From: a virus
IMG/VR virus record: IMGVR_UViG_3300030333_003696
Location: 1-39,819 of that record
Strand: one strand, 5' to 3'
Length of the DNA: 39,819 nt
The position numbers and the translations under genes were made by a program. The notes under the pieces were generated by a model. The model did no database searches, was not told the DNA's origin, and saw nothing but the letters and a program-made list of their open reading frames with translations. The first letter of the stretch is position 1. Every line of letters starts with the position of its first letter. Positions 24,098-34,800 of the stretch are shown piece by piece.

Positions 24098-27000
24098 TGT
24101 CTTTTCAATTAGGATCACTCAATAAACAATTCAATACTGAAACTGAAAGTTTTCAGAGGTCATTCAACTTGACACATAGAGGAGATCCAATCTTCTCTCA
24201 TGAGTTCAATGCTGGATCAAGTACTAATGTATTGTTAGGTGCTGATACTTTTGTTATTAAGAATCACTTTTACGTTACAGGTGAAGAACTAACATATGAT
24301 TCAACAGGTGGTACAGCCATTGGAATAGATCACAATAGCAGTGGTATAGGAGCTGACACATCTTTACCATCAAGTGTATTTGTAATCAAAGTAGACGAAG
24401 ATAGATTCAAAGTTGCTGCTTCTAAATCACTTGCTTTAGCAAATGATCCTATTGGTTTGACCACGGTGGGTGTAGGTTCTACGCATAGATTTACTGCACA
24501 AAAATTAGACACAAAGTGTCTAATATCCATAGACAATGTAATACAAACCCCACTTCTAAAAAACACAGGCACTGCAACTACCACAGCAAACACGATGTTG
24601 AATCGTGAGGTAAGATTTCATGATATAAGAGGATTCAAGCAATATGATTTGGTACAAATAGGTAATGAAATACTAAGAATACAAGTCATAGGATTTGGCA
24701 CTATGTCAAATAATGTCTTGCTTGATAGGGCATGGATGGGTACTTTTGAAGAACCTCATACTGGTAATACTACTGTCACAAAACTGGTAGGTGACTATAA
24801 TATAAGACAAAATAGAATACACTTTGCAGACGTTCCGTTTGGTGGCACAAGACAGAAAATAGGTGTGTCGTCTTCATCTATTGACGTTGCAAATAATAGA
24901 TTTACTGCTCTTACAGAAATATTTGACACTGGTACACAGGTAAAATTGAGATCTATCAACCCACCCTCTCCACTGTCAGGTAACAGAGACTATTACATAA
25001 TCAAGAATGCTACTAACAATTTTACTTTTGCAAACACAAAAGGTGATGCACTTACAGGGGTAGGGATTACACTTACATCTACAGGAATAGGTACACATAA
25101 TCTTTTAGTAGCAGATATTGTGGAAGGATCTGAATTTCAAGGAAGATCATTTATAAGAAGTGATTATTCAGGTAATTTTTTAATAGATGATTTATCCTCA
25201 GGGTTTACTGGTGTTGGTAAGACATTTACCATGACATCTGGTGGTAGTAATATAACTGGTATCAATACTGACTTTGGTGTCATCCTCCTGAACAACACAT
25301 TTCAAAAACCTGGCACTGACTACAATTATAATGAAGTTGGTGGTGCCACTTCAATTACATTTACTGGTAATAACATATCAGGTTTTACTGAAACTTATAG
25401 TACGTCTGATGTAAACGCAAACAGGTTGCCTAGAAGAGGAATTATATCTGGTCTTGGTAATACACAAGGATTCGGCTACCAGCAAACTAAAGCAGGTTAT
25501 GGAACTGCTGTTGTATCTGGTTTTGGTACTATAACTGTTGCTATGGGATATACTGGTTCTGGTTATAGAAGTGATGGTACACAATTCAAACTAAGAATTA
25601 TAGGAGGCAATCCAACTACGGGTGCAGCAGGTACATTCTCAGTACAAGACGGTAGAATCAAGAAAATCTTTATGGATGGAACACCTGGTGTAGGTTATAC
25701 ATGGACTAATGTTCCTTTAGTTGAATTTGATTCACCATATGGATATGATGATATAAAACTTATAAGTGCTAATACTGGTATTGGTGCATCTGTATCAATC
25801 AAAATAGGAATTGGTGATAGCATATCTGAAACAGAAATCACAAATACAGGATACGGTTTCACTGTGGGTGAACAACTTACTGTAGCAGGTATACCCACAA
25901 ACTTCAGTGCTGGCACTGATTTTCAACCTGCCATATTTACTGTGACTGAGACCAGTGATGATAAATTCTCTGGTTGGGTATTAGGTAAGTTCCAAATATT
26001 AGATGATTTCTCAGATGAATTTAATGGAAGTAAAACACAATTTACAATCACAGAAAATAATCAACCAATCAGTATTGAGACTTTACCAGGTAGTCCTATT
26101 AGTTTGGATGATATATTGCTAGTATTCATCAATGATGTTTTACAAAAACCAGGTATATCATATAAATTTACTGGTGGTACACAAATTAAGTTTACTGAAG
26201 CACCTGCACTAGGGTCATCATTGCAAGTATTATTCTATCGTGGTACTGATGCTGACATAGGAAGTGCAGAAGCAGTTGAAACTATTACTAAGGGTGACAC
26301 TATTACAATACAGAGTCCACCATCTAATAGATCAATATTGACTCAAAACCCAAGAACTATCAGGGAATCAGTTTCAAGAGATACATTACAAACTACAATA
26401 TACAAAAGTCAAGGAATTACTGCTGCTAAAAGTCCACTTAGACCAGTTACATGGAGAAAACAAGAGAATGATAAAATTGTTGATGGTGTAAAGGTAAGTA
26501 AATCAAGAGGTTTGTATGCTGGTCAAATTTTCCCTGCTACAAATATTATAGCTGATGTTGCCACCACTGACACTGTGGTGTATGGAAAATCTGGTATCAT
26601 AGGTTTTACTAAAACTGAAGATCCAAATACATCAACTTTTGGTGTCAAGATTGTAGACGCTGATAAGAATAATAGTGGATTTGGTACAACAACATTTACT
26701 AATCCTTATAAGTCTATCAGTGGTGTGAGTATGGAGGGAGATCAAGGTGTTATTGTTGGTGTGGGAGCAACAGCAAAGGGATTACAATTTGAATTTTCTA
26801 TACCATCTAATTCAGTATTGAGAGATAATGATTTTGGTGGATTTACAGAGACTGGCATTGGAACTGGTGATTACTTTGTAGTCAGTAGATCAAATGTTGG
26901 TAATGGTGTAACTGCTAGAACCACAAATGGATCAGCAGTTGTGGGTATATCAACAATTTGTCTTGATGGTGTTTATCAGGTAAGTCACATAACTAGAGTG

Positions 27001-27231
27001 GGATCTGGTCAAACTATCAGGGTACATACTGAAGTTTCGTCAGGTCATGGGGTGGTTGTCACTGGACTAAGTTCAGGTGCAGGTAACTACTATGGTGCAT
27101 ATTCTTACGCTAAATTTACAACTGGAGCAGTAGGTTTGGCATTCACTGTAAACACGTTGAATGGACTCACAGGACTAAACACAGCTCCACAAATCCAAAG
27201 GACAACGAAATTGTCACTGGATTACACATAA
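24097..27231 (+). CDS. Large virion structural protein, probable baseplate
   Basis: A 1044-residue, beta-rich, Gly/Thr-rich protein directly before gp8. Its length is close to T4 gp7 (1032) but I see no recognisable gp7 motif, so only position supports equivalence. The N-terminus (MSFQLGSLNKQFNTETESFQRSF) is followed by two HGF/YYV-type modules (about 50-135 and 255-340). Two copies of an ILLVFIN-VLQKPG-type module lie near residues 370-430 and 640-720. A Gly-rich region with GxGY repeats spans about 450-600. Early residues 168-230 carry a DLVQIGNEILRIQ...RAWMGT module. The stop codon lies within a late-promoter core for gp8. Confidence 0.7.
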   Translation: MSFQLGSLNKQFNTETESFQRSFNLTHRGDPIFSHEFNAGSSTNVLLGADTFVIKNHFYVTGEELTYDSTGGTAIGIDHNSSGIGADTSLPSSVFVIKVDEDRFKVAASKSLALANDPIGLTTVGVGSTHRFTAQKLDTKCLISIDNVIQTPLLKNTGTATTTANTMLNREVRFHDIRGFKQYDLVQIGNEILRIQVIGFGTMSNNVLLDRAWMGTFEEPHTGNTTVTKLVGDYNIRQNRIHFADVPFGGTRQKIGVSSSSIDVANNRFTALTEIFDTGTQVKLRSINPPSPLSGNRDYYIIKNATNNFTFANTKGDALTGVGITLTSTGIGTHNLLVADIVEGSEFQGRSFIRSDYSGNFLIDDLSSGFTGVGKTFTMTSGGSNITGINTDFGVILLNNTFQKPGTDYNYNEVGGATSITFTGNNISGFTETYSTSDVNANRLPRRGIISGLGNTQGFGYQQTKAGYGTAVVSGFGTITVAMGYTGSGYRSDGTQFKLRIIGGNPTTGAAGTFSVQDGRIKKIFMDGTPGVGYTWTNVPLVEFDSPYGYDDIKLISANTGIGASVSIKIGIGDSISETEITNTGYGFTVGEQLTVAGIPTNFSAGTDFQPAIFTVTETSDDKFSGWVLGKFQILDDFSDEFNGSKTQFTITENNQPISIETLPGSPISLDDILLVFINDVLQKPGISYKFTGGTQIKFTEAPALGSSLQVLFYRGTDADIGSAEAVETITKGDTITIQSPPSNRSILTQNPRTIRESVSRDTLQTTIYKSQGITAAKSPLRPVTWRKQENDKIVDGVKVSKSRGLYAGQIFPATNIIADVATTDTVVYGKSGIIGFTKTEDPNTSTFGVKIVDADKNNSGFGTTTFTNPYKSISGVSMEGDQGVIVGVGATAKGLQFEFSIPSNSVLRDNDFGGFTETGIGTGDYFVVSRSNVGNGVTARTTNGSAVVGISTICLDGVYQVSHITRVGSGQTIRVHTEVSSGHGVVVTGLSSGAGNYYGAYSYAKFTTGAVGLAFTVNTLNGLTGLNTAPQIQRTTKLSLDYT

Positions 27232-27234
27232 ATA
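27227..27234 (+). promoter_or_regulatory. T4-type late promoter before gp8
   Basis: CATAAATA fits the NATAAATA late core. It lies 33 bases before the ATG at 27267 and overlaps the TAA stop of the preceding gene, in one of the few real gaps (27232-27266) of the structural operon. It probably gives gp8 and the downstream DUF4815 gene their own late start. Confidence 0.55.
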
Positions 27235-27266
27235 ACAATTACGAACTAAAATAGTTTGCAAAAATA

Positions 27267-28808
27267 ATGCCAGCAGTCATCACCGACCAGATAAGAGTTT
27301 TAAATGCGTCGAATTTCGTAAGTGGAATCTCAACGACTGATAACAGTTATTATGTTTTTATAGGTCTACCAAATGCGACTTCTGTTGCATCTGATTGGAA
27401 TACGAGTACTCCATCACCTATCGATAACTTCGACGAACATGATAACAATTATGATACTCTAATATCTGCGAAAAAAATAACCTCAAATGATGTTTTGAGG
27501 GTAATTAGAAAAATTACTTGGTCAAGTGGAACGATATATGAGATGTATCGTCCAGATTATAGTATCAATAAAGTAAGTCCACAGTCTAGCTCTACAAGTT
27601 TGTATAATGCAAACTTCTATGTAATGAACTCTGACTTTAGAGTTTATGAGTGTATATACAATGGTGCACTTCCATCAAATAGTGGTGCAGGTGTTATATC
27701 ACTTGAAGAACCAACACACACTGACTTACAACCAAGACTTGAGAGTGATGGATATGTTTGGAAGTATCTTTATACAATAAAACCAAGTGATATTATAAAA
27801 TTTGATAGTGCGGAGTATATTCCTGTACCAGCAAACTGGGCAACAAACCCTGATGTAGCAGATGTAAGAAATGCTGCTGTTGATGGTAGAATTGAAACTA
27901 TAGTTATTGAGGATGTTGTCAATGCATCTTATCAATTCAATGGAACAAAGAACGCAGTTCCCATAAGGGGTGATGGACAGGACGGACTGGCATCTGTCAC
28001 ATTCATCAATGGTAAACCATCTGCTGTTCAGGTTACTAACGGTGGAAGTGGTTATTCATTTGGAACTTTAGATCTAGATGATGTTGTAACTGGTAGTGGT
28101 GCTTCTTTCTCTGTCATCGTGCCCCCACCTGGAGGACATGGTGCTGACATATACAGAGAACTAGGTGCGAATAAGGTTCTTGTATATTCAAGAATAGAAA
28201 ACAGTGATGTTACTAACCCAGACTTCCCTACAGGCAACCAGTTTGCTCGTATTGGTATCATAGAAAATCCTGAAGTGCATGGCAGTACAAATTTACTTAC
28301 TGCTTCTTCTGCTTCAGGTGTTTATGGATTGAGACTTGCTGGTGCTGCTACAACGAGTATGACAGTTGCAGTTGACGGACAAGTAACACAAACAGTTGGT
28401 GTAGGATCCACTGCTGTTGGACAAATTATAGGTTATGACCCAGTAACCAAATCACTACAGTATTGGCAAGACAGATCCCTTGCTACGAATGACTCCTCAG
28501 GAAATAAACCCACCTACGGATACAAACTAAATAGATTTACTGCGACACCTGCAACAGGTGGTACTACGAATATAATAGTAAGCACCACAGGAGGGGGAAC
28601 AGAAACCTTATCAATAGATACGGGTTTCACTGGAGTTTCCACCACAGTAAACTCAAGAACATATTATTTCGGTCAGACATATAATAATGGTCTTGCTAAT
28701 CCAGAGATCAAAAAGTACTCTGGTAACATGATCTATATTGACCAAAGACCAGAAGTGACTAGAGCAACTAACCAACGTGAAGATATTAAAATTATCTTAG
28801 AATTCTGA
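27267..28808 (+). CDS. gp8: Baseplate wedge protein gp8
   Basis: A 513-residue counterpart of T4 gp8 (334 residues), a dimeric wedge subunit that contacts gp7 and gp10. The N-terminal 200 residues hold the recognisable part: STTDNSYYVFIGLP, SPIDNFDEHDNNYDTLISAKK, NFYVMNSDFRVYECIYNG and DGYVWKYLYTIKPSD. About residues 235-290 (INGKPSAVQVTNGGSGYSFG, then GASFSVIVPP) appear to be an inserted copy of the GxGY module found in the giant neighbours, which would explain much of the extra length. NQFARIGIIENP resumes the gp8-like pattern. It follows a late promoter and precedes the DUF4815 gene by four bases. Confidence 0.88.
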   Translation: MPAVITDQIRVLNASNFVSGISTTDNSYYVFIGLPNATSVASDWNTSTPSPIDNFDEHDNNYDTLISAKKITSNDVLRVIRKITWSSGTIYEMYRPDYSINKVSPQSSSTSLYNANFYVMNSDFRVYECIYNGALPSNSGAGVISLEEPTHTDLQPRLESDGYVWKYLYTIKPSDIIKFDSAEYIPVPANWATNPDVADVRNAAVDGRIETIVIEDVVNASYQFNGTKNAVPIRGDGQDGLASVTFINGKPSAVQVTNGGSGYSFGTLDLDDVVTGSGASFSVIVPPPGGHGADIYRELGANKVLVYSRIENSDVTNPDFPTGNQFARIGIIENPEVHGSTNLLTASSASGVYGLRLAGAATTSMTVAVDGQVTQTVGVGSTAVGQIIGYDPVTKSLQYWQDRSLATNDSSGNKPTYGYKLNRFTATPATGGTTNIIVSTTGGGTETLSIDTGFTGVSTTVNSRTYYFGQTYNNGLANPEIKKYSGNMIYIDQRPEVTRATNQREDIKIILEF

Positions 28809-28812
28809 TACG

Positions 28813-31800
28813 ATGCCACAGAACACCAACCTAAACGTCAGTCCATATTTTGATGATTTTGACTCGTCTAAGAACTTCAATAGAGTTCTTTTCAAACCTG
28901 GCAGTCCAATTCAAGCGAGAGAACTTACCACACTACAATCTATCTTACAAGGACAGATAGAGAAGTTTGGTAAACATATATTCAAAGAGGGATCCATGGT
29001 GATTCCTGGTGTATTCAAATATGATAATCAATATACATCAGTCAAAATTGAGTCTACATTTTTTGGTGTTCCTGTAGAACTCTATTATGATAAATTAGTT
29101 GGTCTAAGTATAAAGGGTAAGACATCTGGTATCACAGCAAAGGTTGTCAAAGTATTACCATCATCTTCTTCTGTCACAAATAACACAACTCTCTACATCA
29201 AGTATGAAAAGAGTTCTGATGATTATTTGTCAGAACAATTCTTAGATGGTGAGACACTTACAACACTAGCAGATTTTACCTATGGCACAACAACAATAAC
29301 TAATGGATCTGACTTTGCCACTGCTATCAGTTCAGGTGCAACATCTATTGGTTCTGCATTTACAATCACCCAAGGTGTATTTTTTGCCAGAGGAGCATTT
29401 ATAGAAGTCTTACCAGAGACAATTATACTTGAACAGTATACAAACGCACCATCTTACAGAGTAGGTTTCAATGTTGTTGAGGAAATTATCACTGCTGTTG
29501 ATGATAATAGTTTATACGATAATGCTGCTGGATTCTCCAATTACACTGCTCCTGGTGCTGATAGGCTCAAGATTAGTCTATCACTTACTAAGAAAGAACT
29601 GACAGATTTTCAAGATGAAAGTTTCATAGAATTACAACGTCTAAGAGAAGGCGATACGAAGAAGATAATTGAAAATACATTATACAGTGAGATAGCAAAA
29701 GAATTAGCAAGAAGAACATATGATGAAAGTGGTGATTATTATGTCACTAAGTTTGATCTTGAGGCAAAAGAATGTTTGAATGATAGACACAGTGTGTTTG
29801 GAACATTCTTCCCTGAGACTAAAACAGATGAGGGTAACACACCAACCAAAGACTTATTCAATATAAGAGTTGGTCCTGGTAAAGCGTATGTCAAAGGATA
29901 TGAGACAAGATCAGTAGGATCAAACTATCTTGATGTACCTAAACCAAGAACAACTAGACTTGTAGAATCGTCTGCTGTACCCTTTGAAGCTGGAAACAAA
30001 CTTAGATTGAATAATACTTTGAATGCAGCACAGATCAAATTGTCTGCTGCAAATTCAGATTATATATCTTTACAGAAAGAAAGATTAGCATCTAACAAAG
30101 CAACAGCTCAAACAGAAATCGGGAGGGCAAGAGTATATGACTACAAACTCCAAAATGCAGGCTATGTTGACAATACCAGTGTATTTGAGATATTCTTATT
30201 TGATATACAAACAGATACAACTCTTACAGTCAACCAAGCACACACAATAGCGTTACCTGCTGCAATAGAAGGTAATAGAAGTGGTGCAAAAGGATTCCTG
30301 AAAACTGCAGTATCAAACTCTACAAGTGTAGTATTGAATCAGGTGTCTGGTAAATTTGTGACAGGTGAACAGATAATAATAAACGGTGAATTGAATGGTA
30401 GAGTAATAAATTCGATCTCAGAGTTTAATCTAAGTGATGTCAAATCAATTAGATCAACAGCAGCAAGTAGAACATTCTCTGCTGATGTTGTGCTTGAAAC
30501 AAAAAGAGATTTTACAGGTAGATCATTTAGTATCACAAGTGGTGGTGTAATCACCAGTGGTAGAACTGGATGGGTGAAGAATTTTAAAATTGGTGATGTT
30601 ATAGCATATAAACTTGGTGGAAAGACTGACGTAACATACAATGTTGTTAGTGCGGTCAGTCCACCTAACAATAATATAACTGTGGTTGCAGCACCAAATA
30701 CAATTTCAGGTATATGTCATAAGTCACTACCTAGTGCTACTACAACTGTAAATGACCTCAAGATTGTTGCAGGTAAACTAAGAGGTTCTACAAGTGGATT
30801 CCTCTATGCAGAATTAGCAAGCCCAAATATTGAATCATTAGATCTAACTGACTCTATGTTACAAATTAGAGTAGAGAATACAGGTCAAAGCACTGATGGT
30901 TCAGGACAGATGGATCTACCATCTTTGACAGGGACTGATCTTGTATATGCTCCATTCGATGAAGAGAGATATACAATAGTATACACTGATGGATCAATAG
31001 AAACTCTTACATCTGATCAAGTTGTATTGACAGGTGGTGGAAAGGGTGTGACAATATCTGGATTGACAGCATCACAGTCAGGAAATGTTGTGGTTCATAG
31101 CACACAACAAAAATCTAAAGTCAAATCAAAACAGAAGACACTACAAAGAAACGCTACAATAACTGTTACAGGATCAAGTAGAGGAAACTCTGGTACATCC
31201 ACAGGTATAACTGATGGTCTAACTCCCAGTTCAGTTTTTGGTAAGAGAGTTCAAGATAAGGAAATATCATTAGATGTACCTGATGTAGTATCAGTCGCTG
31301 CTGTATTTGAATCATCAGGAACAGGTGCACCCTCAATTCCAAACTTGACACTAGGTTCCTATAATGGACCTAATGGTGATAATGGCGATGTTATCATAGG
31401 TGAGATAGGCATTGGTAAGAGTTCTGGTGCTGCTGCTTTAGTTCTTGAAAGAAATGGTACAACTAAAGTCAATGTAATATTCAAAAACAGTAGTGCTTTT
31501 ATAGAAAACGAAGAAGTAACATTCCAAGAGAGTGGAGTAAGAGCAATATTATCTGATGTCAATACAGGAGATCCTAATATCCGACGTAACTTCGTTGTTG
31601 ACACAGGGCAAAGAGCAGAGTTCTATGATTATGGTAGACTTGTTCGTAAACAAGGATTCCCTGAACCACAAGGTCAGTTGAAAATATACTTTGATCATTA
31701 CACCATAGCATCTCAAGATTCAGGTGATATATTGACAGCTAATAGTTATGTGAAAGAAAACTATGATTTAGTACCTTCTCTTGATAACATAAGAAATACC

Positions 31801-34800
31801 GATGTTATAGATCTAAGACCAAGAGTAGCACCATATTCAGGATCAAGATCTCCATTTGAATTTGATTCAAGAGATTTTAGTGGTGGTGGACAAAATCCTA
31901 GTGTATTAGTTTCTAACGAAAATATAACTTTTGATTACAATCATTACATTGGTAGAATAGATAGATTGTTCATCAACAGAGACTCTACTTTTACAATCAA
32001 GCAAGGTACACCTGCTGTAAACCCAGTTGAACCAGAAGGTATATCAGAATCATTTGAACTTGCTAAGATTGAATTGAAACCATATGTTTACGATGCAAAA
32101 CGTGAAGTAAATATCCAATTTAGAGCAAACAAACGATTCACTATGAAGGACATTGGTGTCCTTGAGGATAGAATTGAGAGTTTAGAAGAAACTACATCAC
32201 TATCTCTATTAGAATCGAAGACAGAGAGTCTTGTTATAACTGATCCTACAACAGGATTGGATAGATTCAAAAATGGATTTGTAGTTGATCCATTCAACAA
32301 TTTTGATGTTGCTGACAAAACAGTTCCATTCTTAAAGTACGACATCAATGAAGGAAAACTCATTTCTAGAAAGTACACAGACAGTATTGATTTGCTTGTC
32401 GGTTCTTCTAGTGTTGTGGGTACTAATGGCACTCCAGATCTTACAATCGATCCCAGATATGCCACCGACTTAGGTTCACCTAATATTAGAAAAACAGGTG
32501 ATCTAGTAACTCTGAATTATACTGAGGTATTAGATAGGGAACAACCATTTGCAACAAGAGTAGAAAATATAAACCCATACATGATGAGAAGTTGGGCAGG
32601 TAATCTTAGACTGAATCCCGAATCAGATATATTTGTAGAGAGAGTATTTGAAGTACAAGATGATGGAATAGGTTTTTCAAATGACATCATAATCAATGAA
32701 GAGGCGATACCAAACATGAGAGAGCAGAATATTGCTTTCTTTGCTACTCGTTTGAAGCCAGGCACTAATCACTACAACTCGTTTGCTGGTGAGGATATGA
32801 TAGAAAACAATATTCGTACCATACCAAAACTATTAGAGGTAACACCCATACAAGGTGCTTTCCAAATTGGTGAGACTGTTCGTGGTTTAGCAGTATCAAC
32901 ACAAAATGCAAGTCAAGGAGCAGATCTTAGATTTAGATTAGCAGCACCTAATCATAAAGATGGACCTTTCAATTCTCCTACTGTTACATACCTTACTAAC
33001 CCATACTCACCAAATGTAGGTCTTTCATCTGCATATTCAGAAACATCTACTGTATTGAACATTGATATACAATCACTAAACCAGAAGTCAGATGGAAACT
33101 TCTTTGGTTTTGCTCTTGTAGGTATGAGATTAGTTGGTGAGACGAGTGGTGCTGAAGCAGAGATCAATCAACTAAGACTTATAACAGATGACATTGGTGC
33201 AGTCCAAGGTTCATATTACATACCAGAAGGAAGGTTTGAGAATGGCACAAACACTGCATTACTCTCTAGTCTTAGACCACAAGATTCATTTCCTGGTCTA
33301 AACTTCTCACGAGCTGCAGCAGATCACTTCTCAGAGGGAACACTGATAACAAATACTACCCTCGAAAGAACAGAGCCAGCACCTCCAGTTATACCAGCAC
33401 CTTTAGTTTTCAATATTACAAATATTACTCAGAATATTACTAATATTCAAAATACAGTTGTTCAGAACTTTATTGAAGAAGATGATGACCCATTAGCACA
33501 GACATTCCAAGTTGAAGAAAATCCTGGTATCTTTATGACATCAGTTGACTTCTTCTTTGCAACTAAATCTGAAACTATACCTTTAGATGTGAGAGTTGTA
33601 GATGTTGTCAATGGATATCCATCTAGAAATATAGTCAAGAATGGACAAGTTATATTAAATCCTGATCAAGTAAATGTGTCAGCAGATGCTTCTGTGCCAA
33701 CTACATTTACATTCCCATCTCCTATTTACTTACCTAGGGGAGAGTATGCTTTTGTTATTGTAACTGCGACATCTGAATATAATCAGTGGATTTGTCAAAT
33801 AGGTGAACCAGATATTTCTACTGCCGATAACACAGAGCTGGGACAAGTTATAGTAACAAAACAACCTTCTCTTGGATCTCTTTTCAAAGGTCAGACAGCT
33901 GGAACATGGACTCCTTCTCAGTTAGAGGACATGAAGTATATCGCAAGAAAAGCAAAGTTTGTAACATCTCCTGGCACTCTTAGAATGTACAACCCACAGT
34001 TGAGCACATTCGATAAGAGAAATGAATTACCTGAGAATCCAATAGAGACTTTCTCTAAGAGAGTTACTGTAGGATTAGGTTCTGCTATCGCTGCTAATGG
34101 TGCTGCTGTTGGATCTGTTATTACACAAACTTCAAACTCTACTGCTAGAGGTATTGTTGCAGAAAAATTATCACACCTAGATGCAGCAGCCCTGACACTT
34201 ACAAATGCAGGTACTGGATATGAGAATGGTGTTTATAATACTGCTGATTTGGTCACATTGACTGGATCAGGTTCAGGTGCTAAAGCAGATATTACCATAG
34301 TAAATGGTGTTGCAGTAGGTGCTACAGTTATATCATCACACACAGGAACTGGATATCAGGTAGGTGATACACTTACAGCTGCTCTTGGTGTCAAGGGTCT
34401 TGGTCAGAATCTTACACTGACTGTAGGTGTAACAACAGGAACTAATGCTCTTGTATTGACAAATAATACAGGAACATTTGATACCACAAATACGATTATA
34501 TCTGGTGGAACTACTTTACCTAATATAATACCTGCCACAGTAACTACAAACACAGATCAGTATGATGGTTTACACTTCAAAGTAACACATCCTAATCATG
34601 GTCATCACTCATCAAATAATACTGTATCCATAAATGGCATCACAGGTGACTCTGTGCCTACTAAAACAACAGTAGCATATGGTGTGAGTGCTACCAGTGT
34701 TGTAAGTGTTGCAAGCAGCATAGGATTCAATTTCTTTGAGGGTGCACAAGTAACAGCCAGCAATCCTGGTTACGCACTGATTGGTGATGAGGTTATCAAG

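Noticed and set aside
24097-27231. Naming the 1044-residue protein gp7
   Set aside because: Length and position fit T4 gp7 but no motif supports it, and the 2760-residue protein competes for the same position.
17921-34440. Repeats in the giant genes considered as a CRISPR array or nucleotide repeats
   Set aside because: The similarity is at protein level, irregularly spaced and diverged at DNA level; there are no identical repeats with uniform spacers.
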